The position numbers and the translations under genes are program-made. This document shows positions 1 through 5,690 of a stretch of DNA of 11,201 nt, one piece after another. The DNA comes from Candidatus Sediminicultor tertius (GTDB taxonomy: Bacteria > Atribacterota > Phoenicimicrobiia > Phoenicimicrobiales > Phoenicimicrobiaceae), in contig DPXH01000086.1 of assembly GCA_003527405.1 (NCBI GenBank), forward strand, positions 1-11,201. Direction: 5' to 3'. Below the pieces are notes generated by a model. The model was given only the letters and a program-made list of their open reading frames with translations, did not search any database and had not been told where the DNA came from. Within the stretch, counting starts at the first letter, position 1. Every line of letters begins with the position of its first letter.

Positions 1-1
1 C

Positions 2-29
2 TGGATTCTGATTACTGGCTCCTTCTCTT
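2..29 (-). repeat. Heptamer array 1 (GAATCCA flavour), downstream of pheT
   Basis: Four back-to-back 7-base units read on the minus strand. Going down from position 29 they are AAGAGAA, GGAGCCA, GTAATCA and GAATCCA. The last three match, unit for unit and in the same order, the array at 9348-9368 with two substitutions in 21 bases. The array abuts the pheT stop codon and is cut by the window edge, so its true length is unknown. The function is unknown; it belongs to the 7-base-period family seen in other gaps of this window. Confidence 0.7.
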
Positions 30-2459
30 CTACTCTCTTATTTTAGCAGAAAATTTAGTAATTAATTGCTCTCTGATTTTTTTATATGTATTTTCCACTT
101 CCTGGTCGGTCAAAGTACGATCTTCGGCTTGAAAAATCACAGAGTAAGCCAAACTCTTATAACCATCTCCAATTTGTTTCCCTTTAAAAATATCAAACAA
201 AGTTACTTTTTTAATTAATTTTTCATCTATAGATTTTATCGTTTTAATAATATCCTCAGAAAGTATCTCTTCTCTTACTACTAAAGCTAAATCTCTCTGA
301 ACAGAAGGATATCTTGGTAAAACACGATATTTGACATCTGAGGGAATATTGGGTAATAAATTTTCAAAATCAATCTCAAACAAATTTACTTTTCCCGGTA
401 TACGATAGTTATCTATTACTTCCGGATGTATCTCTCCGAAAATCCCCACTTCCTCTCCTCCTATAATAATCTTTCCATTCCGTAGAGGATGAAAGGTATG
501 GTGATTACCGGGAACTACCCCCCAATTTTTTACCTTTAACCCCTGGAAAACTGTCTCGATTATACCTTTGATATCAAAAATATCCATAGAAAGTGATTTT
601 TCCCAGATATCTCCGCGACCAGTCTTATTTATTGCTCCGGCTATTATTAATCTCTCGTTAGGTAAGGAATTTGGTTTATCAGGATAAGGCAAATATATTT
701 TTCCTACTTCAAATATTTTAACCCACTCTGCTTGTCGATTGGTATTCCATTTTATTATTTGTAATAAACTTGAAATTAAAGAAGTACGCATTAAAGAATG
801 ATCTATAATCAGAGGATCTTTAATTTTTATAGCATTTCTTAATTTATGACCTTCGGGTATTCTTATTTTATCAAATATATCAGGAGAAACAAAACTATAA
901 GTTATTACTTCATTTAAACCACAGCCAATTAATATCTCCCTTATCTGATCAACCGTTCTAAGCCGGAAATTTTTTCCCTCCTGGGCAATGGTAGTGTTGA
1001 AGAGAGTAGGTTTTATCTTATCATAACCATAAATACGGGCAATTTCTTCAATTATATCTATTTCCCTTTCCACATCTCCTCTAAAAGAAGGGGGAATTAC
1101 TTCAATATTTTCTCCCTTATCTTCTACCACTTCAAATTCCAGTTTATCTAAAATATTAATAATTTTATTCTTTGTTTTAGATTCATCTTTATCTAAAAGC
1201 TGTCCCAGTATTTTATTTACTCTTTTCATCCTTAAATCTATCTTGTTAGGCTGATATAATTTTTTATTTGTATCTATTTTCCCCGAGCTAATTTTACCCA
1301 TAGCAATTTTATTTATTAAATCAGCAGCCCGATCCAGGGCGTATATTTGTATTTCTTTATCTATCCCTTTTTCAAACCTGTTTGAAGCCTCAGTTCTTAA
1401 GGCAAATTTCATAGTGCCTTTTCTATTATTCACTGGATCAAAATAGGCTGATTCTAAAAATACATTTTTGGTATTTTGGTCAATCTCAGAATATTTTCCT
1501 CCCATTATTCCGGCAAGAGCTATAGCTCCTTTTATATCAGCAATAACTAAACTTCCAACAGGCAACTGTCTTTCTACATCATCTAAAGTACAGATAGTTT
1601 CCCCCGGTCTGCTTCTTCGAACTATAATAGTTTTGCCTTTAATCAAATCAAGATCAAAGGCATGAAGAGGCTGTCCTGTTTCCATCATTACAAAATTAGT
1701 AATATCTACTATGTTGTTTATCGGTCTTGCACCTAATAATCTTAACTTCCATTTTAACCATAAAGGCGATTCTCCCACTTTAATATTTTTTATTACTCTT
1801 CCGGTATAACGAGGGCACAAATCCTCTGCTTCAATTTTAACTGATATTTCTTTTTCAATCTTTTCGCCTTCTTCTTTTATCTTTATCTCTGGAGTTTTAA
1901 GCTTATTACCGGTAATTGCTCCCACTTCTCTGGCTATTCCTATTATGCTCATTAGATCAGGACGATTAGAGTGTATCTCAAAATCAAATACAGTATCGTC
2001 AAATTCTATTATTTTCCTTATATCTTCCCCTAAAACAGCATCTTCTTCTAAAATTAATATTCCGGGAGATTCACCCGGTTCAATACCTAATTCAGAAGCC
2101 GAACAGAGCATCCCTGAAGATAAAACATTTTTAAATTTCTTACTTTTAATAATCCCTATCCGGGGTAATTTCGCTCCTTCTAAAGCAACTGCTACTTTAT
2201 CAGAAACCTTCATATTTGTAGCCCCGCAGATTATTTGAAGTGTTTGGTCTTTTACGTCTACCTGACAAACAGATAATTTTGTATTTTCAGGGTGTTTCTC
2301 TATAGCGGTTATCCTGCCCACCACTACTTTTTCTATCTCGGTAGATATGTCTTCCATCCTCTCTAAAATTATACCATTTATAGTCAATTTCTGGGCAAGC
2401 TCTTCAGCTGATATATCTATATCTACATATTCTTTTAATAAATTATAAGAAACCTGCAT
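30..2459 (-). CDS. pheT: Phenylalanine-tRNA ligase beta subunit
   Basis: Cytoplasmic beta subunit of the alpha2-beta2 enzyme that charges tRNA-Phe; it binds tRNA and helps edit mischarged Tyr. The 809 residues are the usual bacterial length and all domains are in order. They are an N-terminal and EMAP-type tRNA-binding domain (about 43-150), a B3/B4 editing region (about 215-390, with RPINNIVDITN and QPLHAFD), a B5 domain (about 405-480, ending EEIARIYGYDKI), a catalytic-like core (about 490-690, with MRTSLISSLL, FEVGKIY and FHPLRNGKI), and a C-terminal ferredoxin-fold anticodon-binding domain (about 716-809, starting PRYPSVQRDLALVV). The ATG start follows a GGGAGGG ribosome site with 8 bases between. 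It lies 246 bases after pheS; that gap is filled with repeats instead of the usual tight junction, but no separate promoter is obvious, so co-transcription from the pheS T-box is likely. Confidence 0.98.
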   Translation of the reverse strand: MQVSYNLLKEYVDIDISAEELAQKLTINGIILERMEDISTEIEKVVVGRITAIEKHPENTKLSVCQVDVKDQTLQIICGATNMKVSDKVAVALEGAKLPRIGIIKSKKFKNVLSSGMLCSASELGIEPGESPGILILEEDAVLGEDIRKIIEFDDTVFDFEIHSNRPDLMSIIGIAREVGAITGNKLKTPEIKIKEEGEKIEKEISVKIEAEDLCPRYTGRVIKNIKVGESPLWLKWKLRLLGARPINNIVDITNFVMMETGQPLHAFDLDLIKGKTIIVRRSRPGETICTLDDVERQLPVGSLVIADIKGAIALAGIMGGKYSEIDQNTKNVFLESAYFDPVNNRKGTMKFALRTEASNRFEKGIDKEIQIYALDRAADLINKIAMGKISSGKIDTNKKLYQPNKIDLRMKRVNKILGQLLDKDESKTKNKIINILDKLEFEVVEDKGENIEVIPPSFRGDVEREIDIIEEIARIYGYDKIKPTLFNTTIAQEGKNFRLRTVDQIREILIGCGLNEVITYSFVSPDIFDKIRIPEGHKLRNAIKIKDPLIIDHSLMRTSLISSLLQIIKWNTNRQAEWVKIFEVGKIYLPYPDKPNSLPNERLIIAGAINKTGRGDIWEKSLSMDIFDIKGIIETVFQGLKVKNWGVVPGNHHTFHPLRNGKIIIGGEEVGIFGEIHPEVIDNYRIPGKVNLFEIDFENLLPNIPSDVKYRVLPRYPSVQRDLALVVREEILSEDIIKTIKSIDEKLIKKVTLFDIFKGKQIGDGYKSLAYSVIFQAEDRTLTDQEVENTYKKIREQLITKFSAKIRE

Positions 2460-2483
2460 TTTTCTTTCCCTCCCTGTCTCTAT

Positions 2484-2532
2484 CGTATTGCGTATCGCGT
2501 ATTGCGTATCGCGCTTGTTAACGTATAGCGTA
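2484..2532 (+). repeat. Heptamer array 2 (CGTATTG/CGTATCG flavour)
   Basis: On the plus strand CGTATTG and CGTATCG alternate four times without a break (2484-2511). A degenerate unit and then CGTATAG CGTA (2522-2532) follow. The period is exactly 7. It sits in the pheS-pheT gap just upstream of the pheT ribosome site and faces array 3 at 2675-2702, which has the same flavour in the opposite orientation. It is too short and too rich in stops to be coding. Confidence 0.75.
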
Positions 2533-2565
2533 CAAGTATTACAGGTAAGACGCCTTTCCTGCCAA

Positions 2566-2600
2566 TGTCATTCCCACGAAAGCGGGAATCTATACTTCTT
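2566..2600. repeat. ATTCCC-GGGAAT hairpin repeat, copy 1
   Basis: ATTCCC, then eight bases with a central GAAA, then GGGAAT, inside a 35-base block that recurs at 4433-4467 with two differences. One is in the stem (A here, G there) and one is in the flanking ATACTTCTT/ATTCTTCTT. This copy has one A-C mismatch in the stem. The core resembles the dRS3 repeat described in Neisseria (ATTCCC-N8-GGGAAT), and similar repeats occur in many unrelated bacteria. It is non-coding, inside the pheS-pheT gap. Confidence 0.75.
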
Positions 2601-2631
2601 GCTTTAACATTTTAACGTATAATCAATCCTT

Positions 2632-2650
2632 GGGCGTATTCAATACGCCC
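2632..2650. repeat. GGGC...GCCC palindrome, copy 1
   Basis: A perfect 9-base inverted repeat, GGGCGTATT and AATACGCCC around one base, followed by CTA. A related palindrome with different inner arms but the same GGGC/GCCCCTA frame is at 4486-4505. In both places it follows an ATTCCC-GGGAAT hairpin by 25 to 45 bases. On the RNA it would form a strong hairpin with no following T-run, so it is not a standard terminator. Confidence 0.7.
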
Positions 2651-2674
2651 CTACTTCTTTTTCTCTTCTATTTT

Positions 2675-2702
2675 CTTCACGAGATACTAGATACGAGATA
2701 CG
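2675..2702 (-). repeat. Heptamer array 3 (CGTATCT flavour)
   Basis: On the minus strand: CGTATCT twice, then AGTATCT, then CGTGAAG, all in one 7-base phase. It runs on into an A/G-rich stretch beginning AAAATAGAAG. The last unit and A-rich tail match the end of array 4 (CGTAAAG then AAAATAGAA). It begins only 4 bases after the pheS stop codon and forms a facing inverted pair with array 2. Confidence 0.7.
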
Positions 2703-2705
2703 AAT

Positions 2706-3725
2706 TTAGAATTGTTTTAAAAATCTTAAATCATTTTCGAAAAATAATCGGATATCGTTTATGCCATATTTTAGCATAGCAATTCTCTCTGCTCCCATTC
2801 CAAAGGCAAAGCCAGAATATTTTTCCGGGTCGTATCCTACCATCTTAAAGACTGTCGGATCGGTTACCCCTGCACCCATAATCTCTAACCATCCACTATA
2901 TCCGCAAGCTCTGCACCCTTTTCCATGACATAACAGACAAGATACGTCTACTTCTGCGCTCGGTTCCGTAAAAGGAAAATAACCCGGCCTAAACCTTACT
3001 TTCCTGTCTTCGCCAAACATCCTGTGCACAAAAACAGTTAAAACGCCTTTTAAATCACCAAAAGTAATATCTTTATCTACTGCTAAACCTTCTATCTGAT
3101 GAAACATGGGCGAATGAGTACTGTCTGCAGCATCACGCCTATAACATCTTCCTATAGTAATCATCCTAACCGGAGGCTGCTGCTTTTCCATAACCCTTAT
3201 TTCCACTGGTGAAGTATGAGTTCGAAGTAAAATTTCTCTGTTTATGTAAAAAGAATCCTGGTCATCTCTGGCAGGGTGGTCCTTGGGAATATTAAGTGCT
3301 TCAAAGTTATAATAATCTAACTCTACCTCCGGGCCTTCTTCTATTTTAAATCCTAAACTTAAAAATATTTCTTCTATTTTCTTTAAAACCAGAGTAATAG
3401 GATGAGTGCCTCCGCGTTCATGTTTTCTCCCGGGAAGGGTAATATCTACACTTTCCTCATGTAATTTTTTATTTTTTTCTATTTTTTCTATCTCTGTAGT
3501 TTTTATATCTAATAGTTTTTCAATATCTCTTTTGGTCTGGTTCAATAACTGCCCAATTTTTGGCCTTTCTTCCGGAGAAAGTGTTCCTAATGTTCTCAGC
3601 AAGAGAGTTAATGTCCCCCTTCTACCCAAATATTCTACTCTTAAATTCTCAATATCTTTTAAATTCTTAACCAAATTTGATTTAGAAAAAATTTCTTTTT
3701 TAACCTCTTCTATCTTATTTTTCAA
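2706..3725 (-). CDS. pheS: Phenylalanine-tRNA ligase alpha subunit
   Basis: Catalytic alpha subunit of PheRS, activating Phe with ATP and passing it to tRNA-Phe. The 339 residues are the normal length. An N-terminal coiled-coil tRNA-binding arm (about 1-90) precedes a class II core. The core shows RTHTSPVEIR (168-177), motif 2 with FHQIEGLAVD (208-217), and motif 3 with FAFGMGAERIAMLKYGI (306-322). A Cys cluster, C-x2-C-x4-C-x2-C at 263-274, precedes GWLEIMGAG; it is common in bacterial PheS. The start is TTG: AAGGAGG lies 8 bases upstream, the reading frame fits the family N-terminus, and no in-frame ATG is better placed (the ATG in the leader is out of frame). It is the first gene after a Phe T-box, with pheT next. 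Confidence 0.97.
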   Translation of the reverse strand: MKNKIEEVKKEIFSKSNLVKNLKDIENLRVEYLGRRGTLTLLLRTLGTLSPEERPKIGQLLNQTKRDIEKLLDIKTTEIEKIEKNKKLHEESVDITLPGRKHERGGTHPITLVLKKIEEIFLSLGFKIEEGPEVELDYYNFEALNIPKDHPARDDQDSFYINREILLRTHTSPVEIRVMEKQQPPVRMITIGRCYRRDAADSTHSPMFHQIEGLAVDKDITFGDLKGVLTVFVHRMFGEDRKVRFRPGYFPFTEPSAEVDVSCLLCHGKGCRACGYSGWLEIMGAGVTDPTVFKMVGYDPEKYSGFAFGMGAERIAMLKYGINDIRLFFENDLRFLKQF

Positions 3726-3733
3726 TAGTGCCC

Positions 3734-3740
3734 CCTCCTT
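3734..3740 (-). promoter_or_regulatory. Ribosome site fixing the TTG start of pheS
   Basis: AAGGAGG, followed by three more G, with 8 bases to TTG at 3725. It supports the weak TTG codon as the true start. Confidence 0.8.
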
Positions 3741-3763
3741 ATCATTAATGGTTCCGATAAAAT

Positions 3764-3819
3764 AAAAAAGGTTTACAATTTTCTTCGCCTCCTAAAGGGA
3801 CGAAAATTATAAACCTTTT
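3764..3819 (-). terminator. T-box attenuator terminator before pheS
   Basis: A long hairpin whose arms contain AAAGGTTTA (5') and TAAACCTTT (3'), extended inwards by AATTTTCG/CGAA...AAATT pairing with small mismatches. A run of T follows on the minus strand. The 5' arm directly follows the T-box sequence at 3820-3835, so the antiterminator and terminator are mutually exclusive, as in classic T-box leaders. Confidence 0.9.
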
Positions 3820-3995
3820 CCGCGGTACCACCCTTCTTGATCTGCTTTCTATCAAGCAAATCCGTACTTTGCCCCTTTTAACAGTAGGGTACTGGCAAAA
3901 CTTACTTTTTAAAATTTCAGTCTGCAGTTCTAAAGTGAATTTCGATTATTGTCTAACCAGACTAAATATCAAGTTAGTTATAACCTACTTATTTT
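3764..3995 (-). promoter_or_regulatory. T-box riboswitch leader of pheST (tRNA-Phe)
   Basis: The conserved T-box core AAGGGTGGTACCGCGG (3835-3820) is present, with the terminator after it. Upstream lies a hairpin in the stem III position (GATTTGCTTG paired with AAGCAGATC, about 3837-3860). The stem I region has a candidate specifier TTC (3939-3937) followed by A. The family senses uncharged tRNA: the specifier pairs with the anticodon, and the UGGN bulge pairs with the NCCA end. Here UGGU fits ACCA, the 3' end of the tRNA-Phe gene at 8229-8304, whose anticodon is GAA. Uncharged tRNA-Phe would thus allow read-through into pheS and pheT. The exact 5' end and the specifier are inferred by eye. 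Confidence 0.9.
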
Positions 3996-4013
3996 TATCA
4001 TAACCTTTAACAA

Positions 4014-4042
4014 AAGATATTTCATAGATATTAATCTGTAAA
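4014..4042 (-). promoter_or_regulatory. Candidate promoter for the pheS T-box transcript
   Basis: TTTACA (-35, 4042-4037) and TATCTT (-10, 4019-4014) are separated by 17 bases, just after rplT and before the T-box leader. The -10 matches consensus in only 4 of 6 bases, so this is tentative; read-through from rplT is also possible because no terminator follows rplT. Confidence 0.35.
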
Positions 4043-4051
4043 AAAATAAAC

Positions 4052-4408
4052 CTAGCTCAAGCCTTCTTTAGCTACTTTCACCACACTAACAAATGCTTCG
4101 TGATTCCTTACTGCTAATTCAGCTAATATTTTCCGATTGATTTCTACTCCTGTAACCTTTAAACCTCTTATAAATTTACTATAAGAAATTCCTTCGTTTC
4201 TGGCAGCAATACCAATTCTGGTTATCCATAAACTTCTAAAATCTCTTTTTCTCGCTCTTCTATCTCTATAGGCATAAGAAAGTGCCTTCATCATAGCTTC
4301 ATGAGCAGTACGATAAAGTTTACTTTTTGCCCCCCAATATCCTTTAGTTAATTTTAATACTTTTTTTCTTCTTCTTCGTGAGGCAACACTATTTGTCGCT
4401 CTTGGCAT
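4052..4408 (-). CDS. rplT: Large ribosomal subunit protein L20 (bL20)
   Basis: Ribosomal protein of 118 residues that binds 23S rRNA and is needed early in 50S assembly; in several bacteria it also represses its own operon. The sequence shows the very basic N-terminal extension (RRRRKKVLKLTKGYWGAKSKLYRTA) followed by the typical core with ALSYAYRDRRARKRDFRSLWI and RNEGISYSKFIRGLK. I take ATG at 4408 as the start because the protein then begins MPRA as in the family and AAGGAG sits 8 bases upstream; a GTG three codons earlier overlaps that ribosome site. It is the third gene of infC-rpmI-rplT. The 162-base gap before it is long for this operon and contains two repeat hairpins. Confidence 0.98.
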   Translation of the reverse strand: MPRATNSVASRRRRKKVLKLTKGYWGAKSKLYRTAHEAMMKALSYAYRDRRARKRDFRSLWITRIGIAARNEGISYSKFIRGLKVTGVEINRKILAELAVRNHEAFVSVVKVAKEGLS

Positions 4409-4432
4409 ACCATTCACTCCTTATTTTTTATA

Positions 4433-4467
4433 TGTCATTCCCGCGAAAGCGGGAATCTATTCTTCTT
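4433..4467. repeat. ATTCCC-GGGAAT hairpin repeat, copy 2
   Basis: A perfect 8-base stem, ATTCCCGC and GCGGGAAT around a GAAA loop, flanked by TGTC on the left and CTATTCTTCTT on the right. It shares 33 of 35 bases with the copy at 2566-2600 in the same orientation. It lies in the rpmI-rplT gap, 11 bases upstream of the rplT ribosome site, so the hairpin would form in the mRNA leader of rplT. Confidence 0.8.
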
Positions 4468-4485
4468 CTATCTTCTGGTTTCTTT

Positions 4486-4505
4486 GGGCACGATGCATCG
4501 TGCCC
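4486..4505. repeat. GGGC...GCCC palindrome, copy 2
   Basis: A perfect 20-base palindrome, GGGCACGATG and CATCGTGCCC, followed by CTA. It shares the outer GGGC/GCCCCTA frame with 2632-2650, but its inner arms differ at several paired positions on both sides, so pairing is kept. It has no T-run on the RNA strand and is not a classical terminator. Confidence 0.75.
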
Positions 4506-4570
4506 CTATTTTTCAATTCCGCATTAAGCGCGAAATAACAAAAACAATGTACTAATATTTTTGAAAAATA

Positions 4571-4768
4571 TTAAGAATAAGGTAATAATACTTTAATATT
4601 TTTTGTCTCGACACTGCTAACCGTAGTATCTTTCCTTAGATTTCTCTTGCGCTTTGCAGTCTTTTTAGTCAAAATATGACTTTTATAAGCCTTTGACCTT
4701 ATTACCTTACCTGAACTGCTCAACTTAAATCTTTTTGCTGAACTCTTATGCGTCTTCATTTTGGGCAT
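4571..4768 (-). CDS. rpmI: Large ribosomal subunit protein L35 (bL35)
   Basis: Small basic ribosomal protein of 65 residues, the family's usual size. It opens with MPKMKTHKSSAKRFK, a signature of bL35, followed by GKV and the Lys/Arg-rich segment ending KRKRNLRK. It is a structural part of the 50S subunit. ATG at 4768 gives the family N-terminus; GAGG lies 10 bases upstream. A GTG two codons earlier sits only 4 bases from the same site and is less likely. It follows infC by 34 bases, as in the conserved infC-rpmI-rplT operon, and is separated from rplT by 162 repeat-bearing bases. Confidence 0.97.
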   Translation of the reverse strand: MPKMKTHKSSAKRFKLSSSGKVIRSKAYKSHILTKKTAKRKRNLRKDTTVSSVETKNIKVLLPYS

Positions 4769-4802
4769 ATGCACTTAACCTCTTTTCTAGTAATGTTTTA
4801 TA

Positions 4803-5315
4803 TTATTTAGGCATTAAAACTAAAATCATATTCCGTCCTTCTAACTTTGGCTCCTTTACAACCTTGGCAATTTCTGCGGTATGTTTAGTTATATTTTCTA
4901 ATATTTTTCTTCCTAAATCTACATAATTCATTTCTCGCCCTCTAAACATTATGGTAATTTTCACCTGATTACCTTCTTCTAAAAATTTACATAGATTTTT
5001 TACTTTAAAATTGTAATCATGTTCTCCAATATTAGGGCGCATTTTTATTTCTTTCATTCCACCGCTTTTCTGTTTCTTCTTCCCGGTTCTATTTTTTTTA
5101 TCCAGTAAGTATTTATATTTTCCGTAATCGATGATCCTACAAACCGGAGGATTAGCATCTGGTGCAACTTCAACTAAGTCAAGATTGCTCTTTTCAGCAA
5201 GCTCAAGGCCCTCCTTTTTACTTACTACCCCTACCTGTTTACCTTCAAAATCTATAAGCCTGATCTTCTCTGCTCTGATTTTCTCATTTATTCTTAACTT
5301 TGATGTTGACTTAAT
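4803..5315 (-). CDS. infC: Translation initiation factor IF-3, ATT start
   Basis: IF-3 binds the 30S subunit, keeps it free of 50S and checks the start codon. The gene encodes 170 residues. The N-terminal domain (about 1-75) has INEKIRAEKIRLID and DLVEVAPDANPPVCRIIDYGKYKY; a Lys-rich linker follows; the C-terminal domain (from about 85) has MKEIKMRPNIGEHDY, FRGREM and PKLEGRNMILVL. Taking the first ATG (5057) would delete the whole N-terminal domain, so the start must be upstream. The frame is open to a TAA at 5331-5333, and AGGAGG at 5330-5325 lies 9 bases before ATT at 5315. Rare ATT/ATC starts are a hallmark of infC: IF-3 rejects them, so it limits its own synthesis. First gene of infC-rpmI-rplT, with its own promoter upstream. 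Confidence 0.96.
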   Translation of the reverse strand: MKSTSKLRINEKIRAEKIRLIDFEGKQVGVVSKKEGLELAEKSNLDLVEVAPDANPPVCRIIDYGKYKYLLDKKNRTGKKKQKSGGMKEIKMRPNIGEHDYNFKVKNLCKFLEEGNQVKITIMFRGREMNYVDLGRKILENITKHTAEIAKVVKEPKLEGRNMILVLMPK

Positions 5316-5324
5316 ACTTATTTT

Positions 5325-5330
5325 CCTCCT
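5325..5330 (-). promoter_or_regulatory. Ribosome site fixing the ATT start of infC
   Basis: AGGAGG on the minus strand, 9 bases before ATT (5315-5313). It overlaps the in-frame TAA at 5333-5331, so no start further upstream is possible. An ATA at 5321-5319 is only 3 bases from the site and is too close. Confidence 0.85.
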
Positions 5331-5341
5331 TTACACCGCTT

Positions 5342-5399
5342 AAAGATGAGCAATTCGACAATTTTTATACATTTCAAATTAGTTTTTTAGCTCAACTTT
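5342..5399 (-). promoter_or_regulatory. Candidate leader hairpin before infC
   Basis: AAAGTTGAGC (5399-5390) can pair with GCTCATCTTT (5351-5342), 9 of 10 positions, around an AT-rich loop of 38 bases. It ends 11 bases before the infC ribosome site. In Bacillus and Escherichia this operon is controlled by L20 acting on the leader. Whether this stem is an L20 target cannot be told from the sequence, and the long loop makes the pairing tentative. Confidence 0.3.
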
Positions 5400-5489
5400 A
5401 AAATATAATTTTACTAATTTTGATAGATAAAAAAATATAATTCTTAACTTTCCTTAAAATATATAAGATACCTTCATTATTTTTAAAAA

Positions 5490-5518
5490 ACTATAACATA
5501 TTCTTTATTTATAGTCAA
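5490..5518 (-). promoter_or_regulatory. Promoter of infC-rpmI-rplT
   Basis: TTGACT (-35, 5518-5513), a 17-base spacer and TATAGT (-10, 5495-5490). Both boxes match 5 of 6 consensus bases. Transcription would start near 5483, giving an AT-rich leader of about 168 bases before the ATT start. This separates the ribosomal genes from the T-box-controlled thrS upstream. The rest of the 375-base gap holds heptamer arrays (5527-5619) and no gene that I can see. Confidence 0.7.
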
Positions 5519-5526
5519 TATATATT

Positions 5527-5619
5527 CGTATTGCGTATCGAGTATTGTGTATTGCGTAAAGAAAATAGAATTCAGAAAATAGAAGACAAAATTCAGAATA
5601 TTATTCGTATTGCACAAAG
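5527..5619 (+). repeat. Heptamer array 4, composite of CGTATTG and GAATTCA flavours
   Basis: On the plus strand five phased units run 5527-5561: CGTATTG, CGTATCG, AGTATTG, TGTATTG and CGTAAAG. AAAATA follows, and then five units of the other flavour at 5568-5602 (GAATTCA, GAAAATA, GAAGACA, AAATTCA, GAATATT). Next come a 3-base step and CGTATTG CACAAAG (5606-5619), running into an A/G-rich tail. Two flavours joined in one block link them as one family. The array lies between thrS and the infC promoter. Confidence 0.75.
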
Positions 5620-5690
5620 AAAGAAAAAGAAAAGTATCAAACTTTCTATCTGACCGATCATAAAACTCGAATTATATTCACCAACTACTC

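Noticed and set aside
1945..2238. Plus-strand open frames opposite pheT, pheS, infC and ssb
   Set aside because: They lie antisense to well-conserved genes, resemble no known protein and have no ribosome site; they are chance frames.
2484..2532. CRISPR-like array
   Set aside because: The units are 7 bases with no spacers, and no cas gene is nearby; these are simple tandem heptamers.
2632..2650. Rho-independent terminator between pheS and pheT
   Set aside because: The palindrome lacks a T-run on the minus strand and an identical frame occurs as a dispersed repeat; it is better called a repeat.
4803..5057. A short 84-residue IF-3-like protein from the ATG at 5057
   Set aside because: The upstream frame encodes the conserved IF-3 N-terminal domain in phase and has a strong ribosome site before ATT; this is the C-terminal half of infC.
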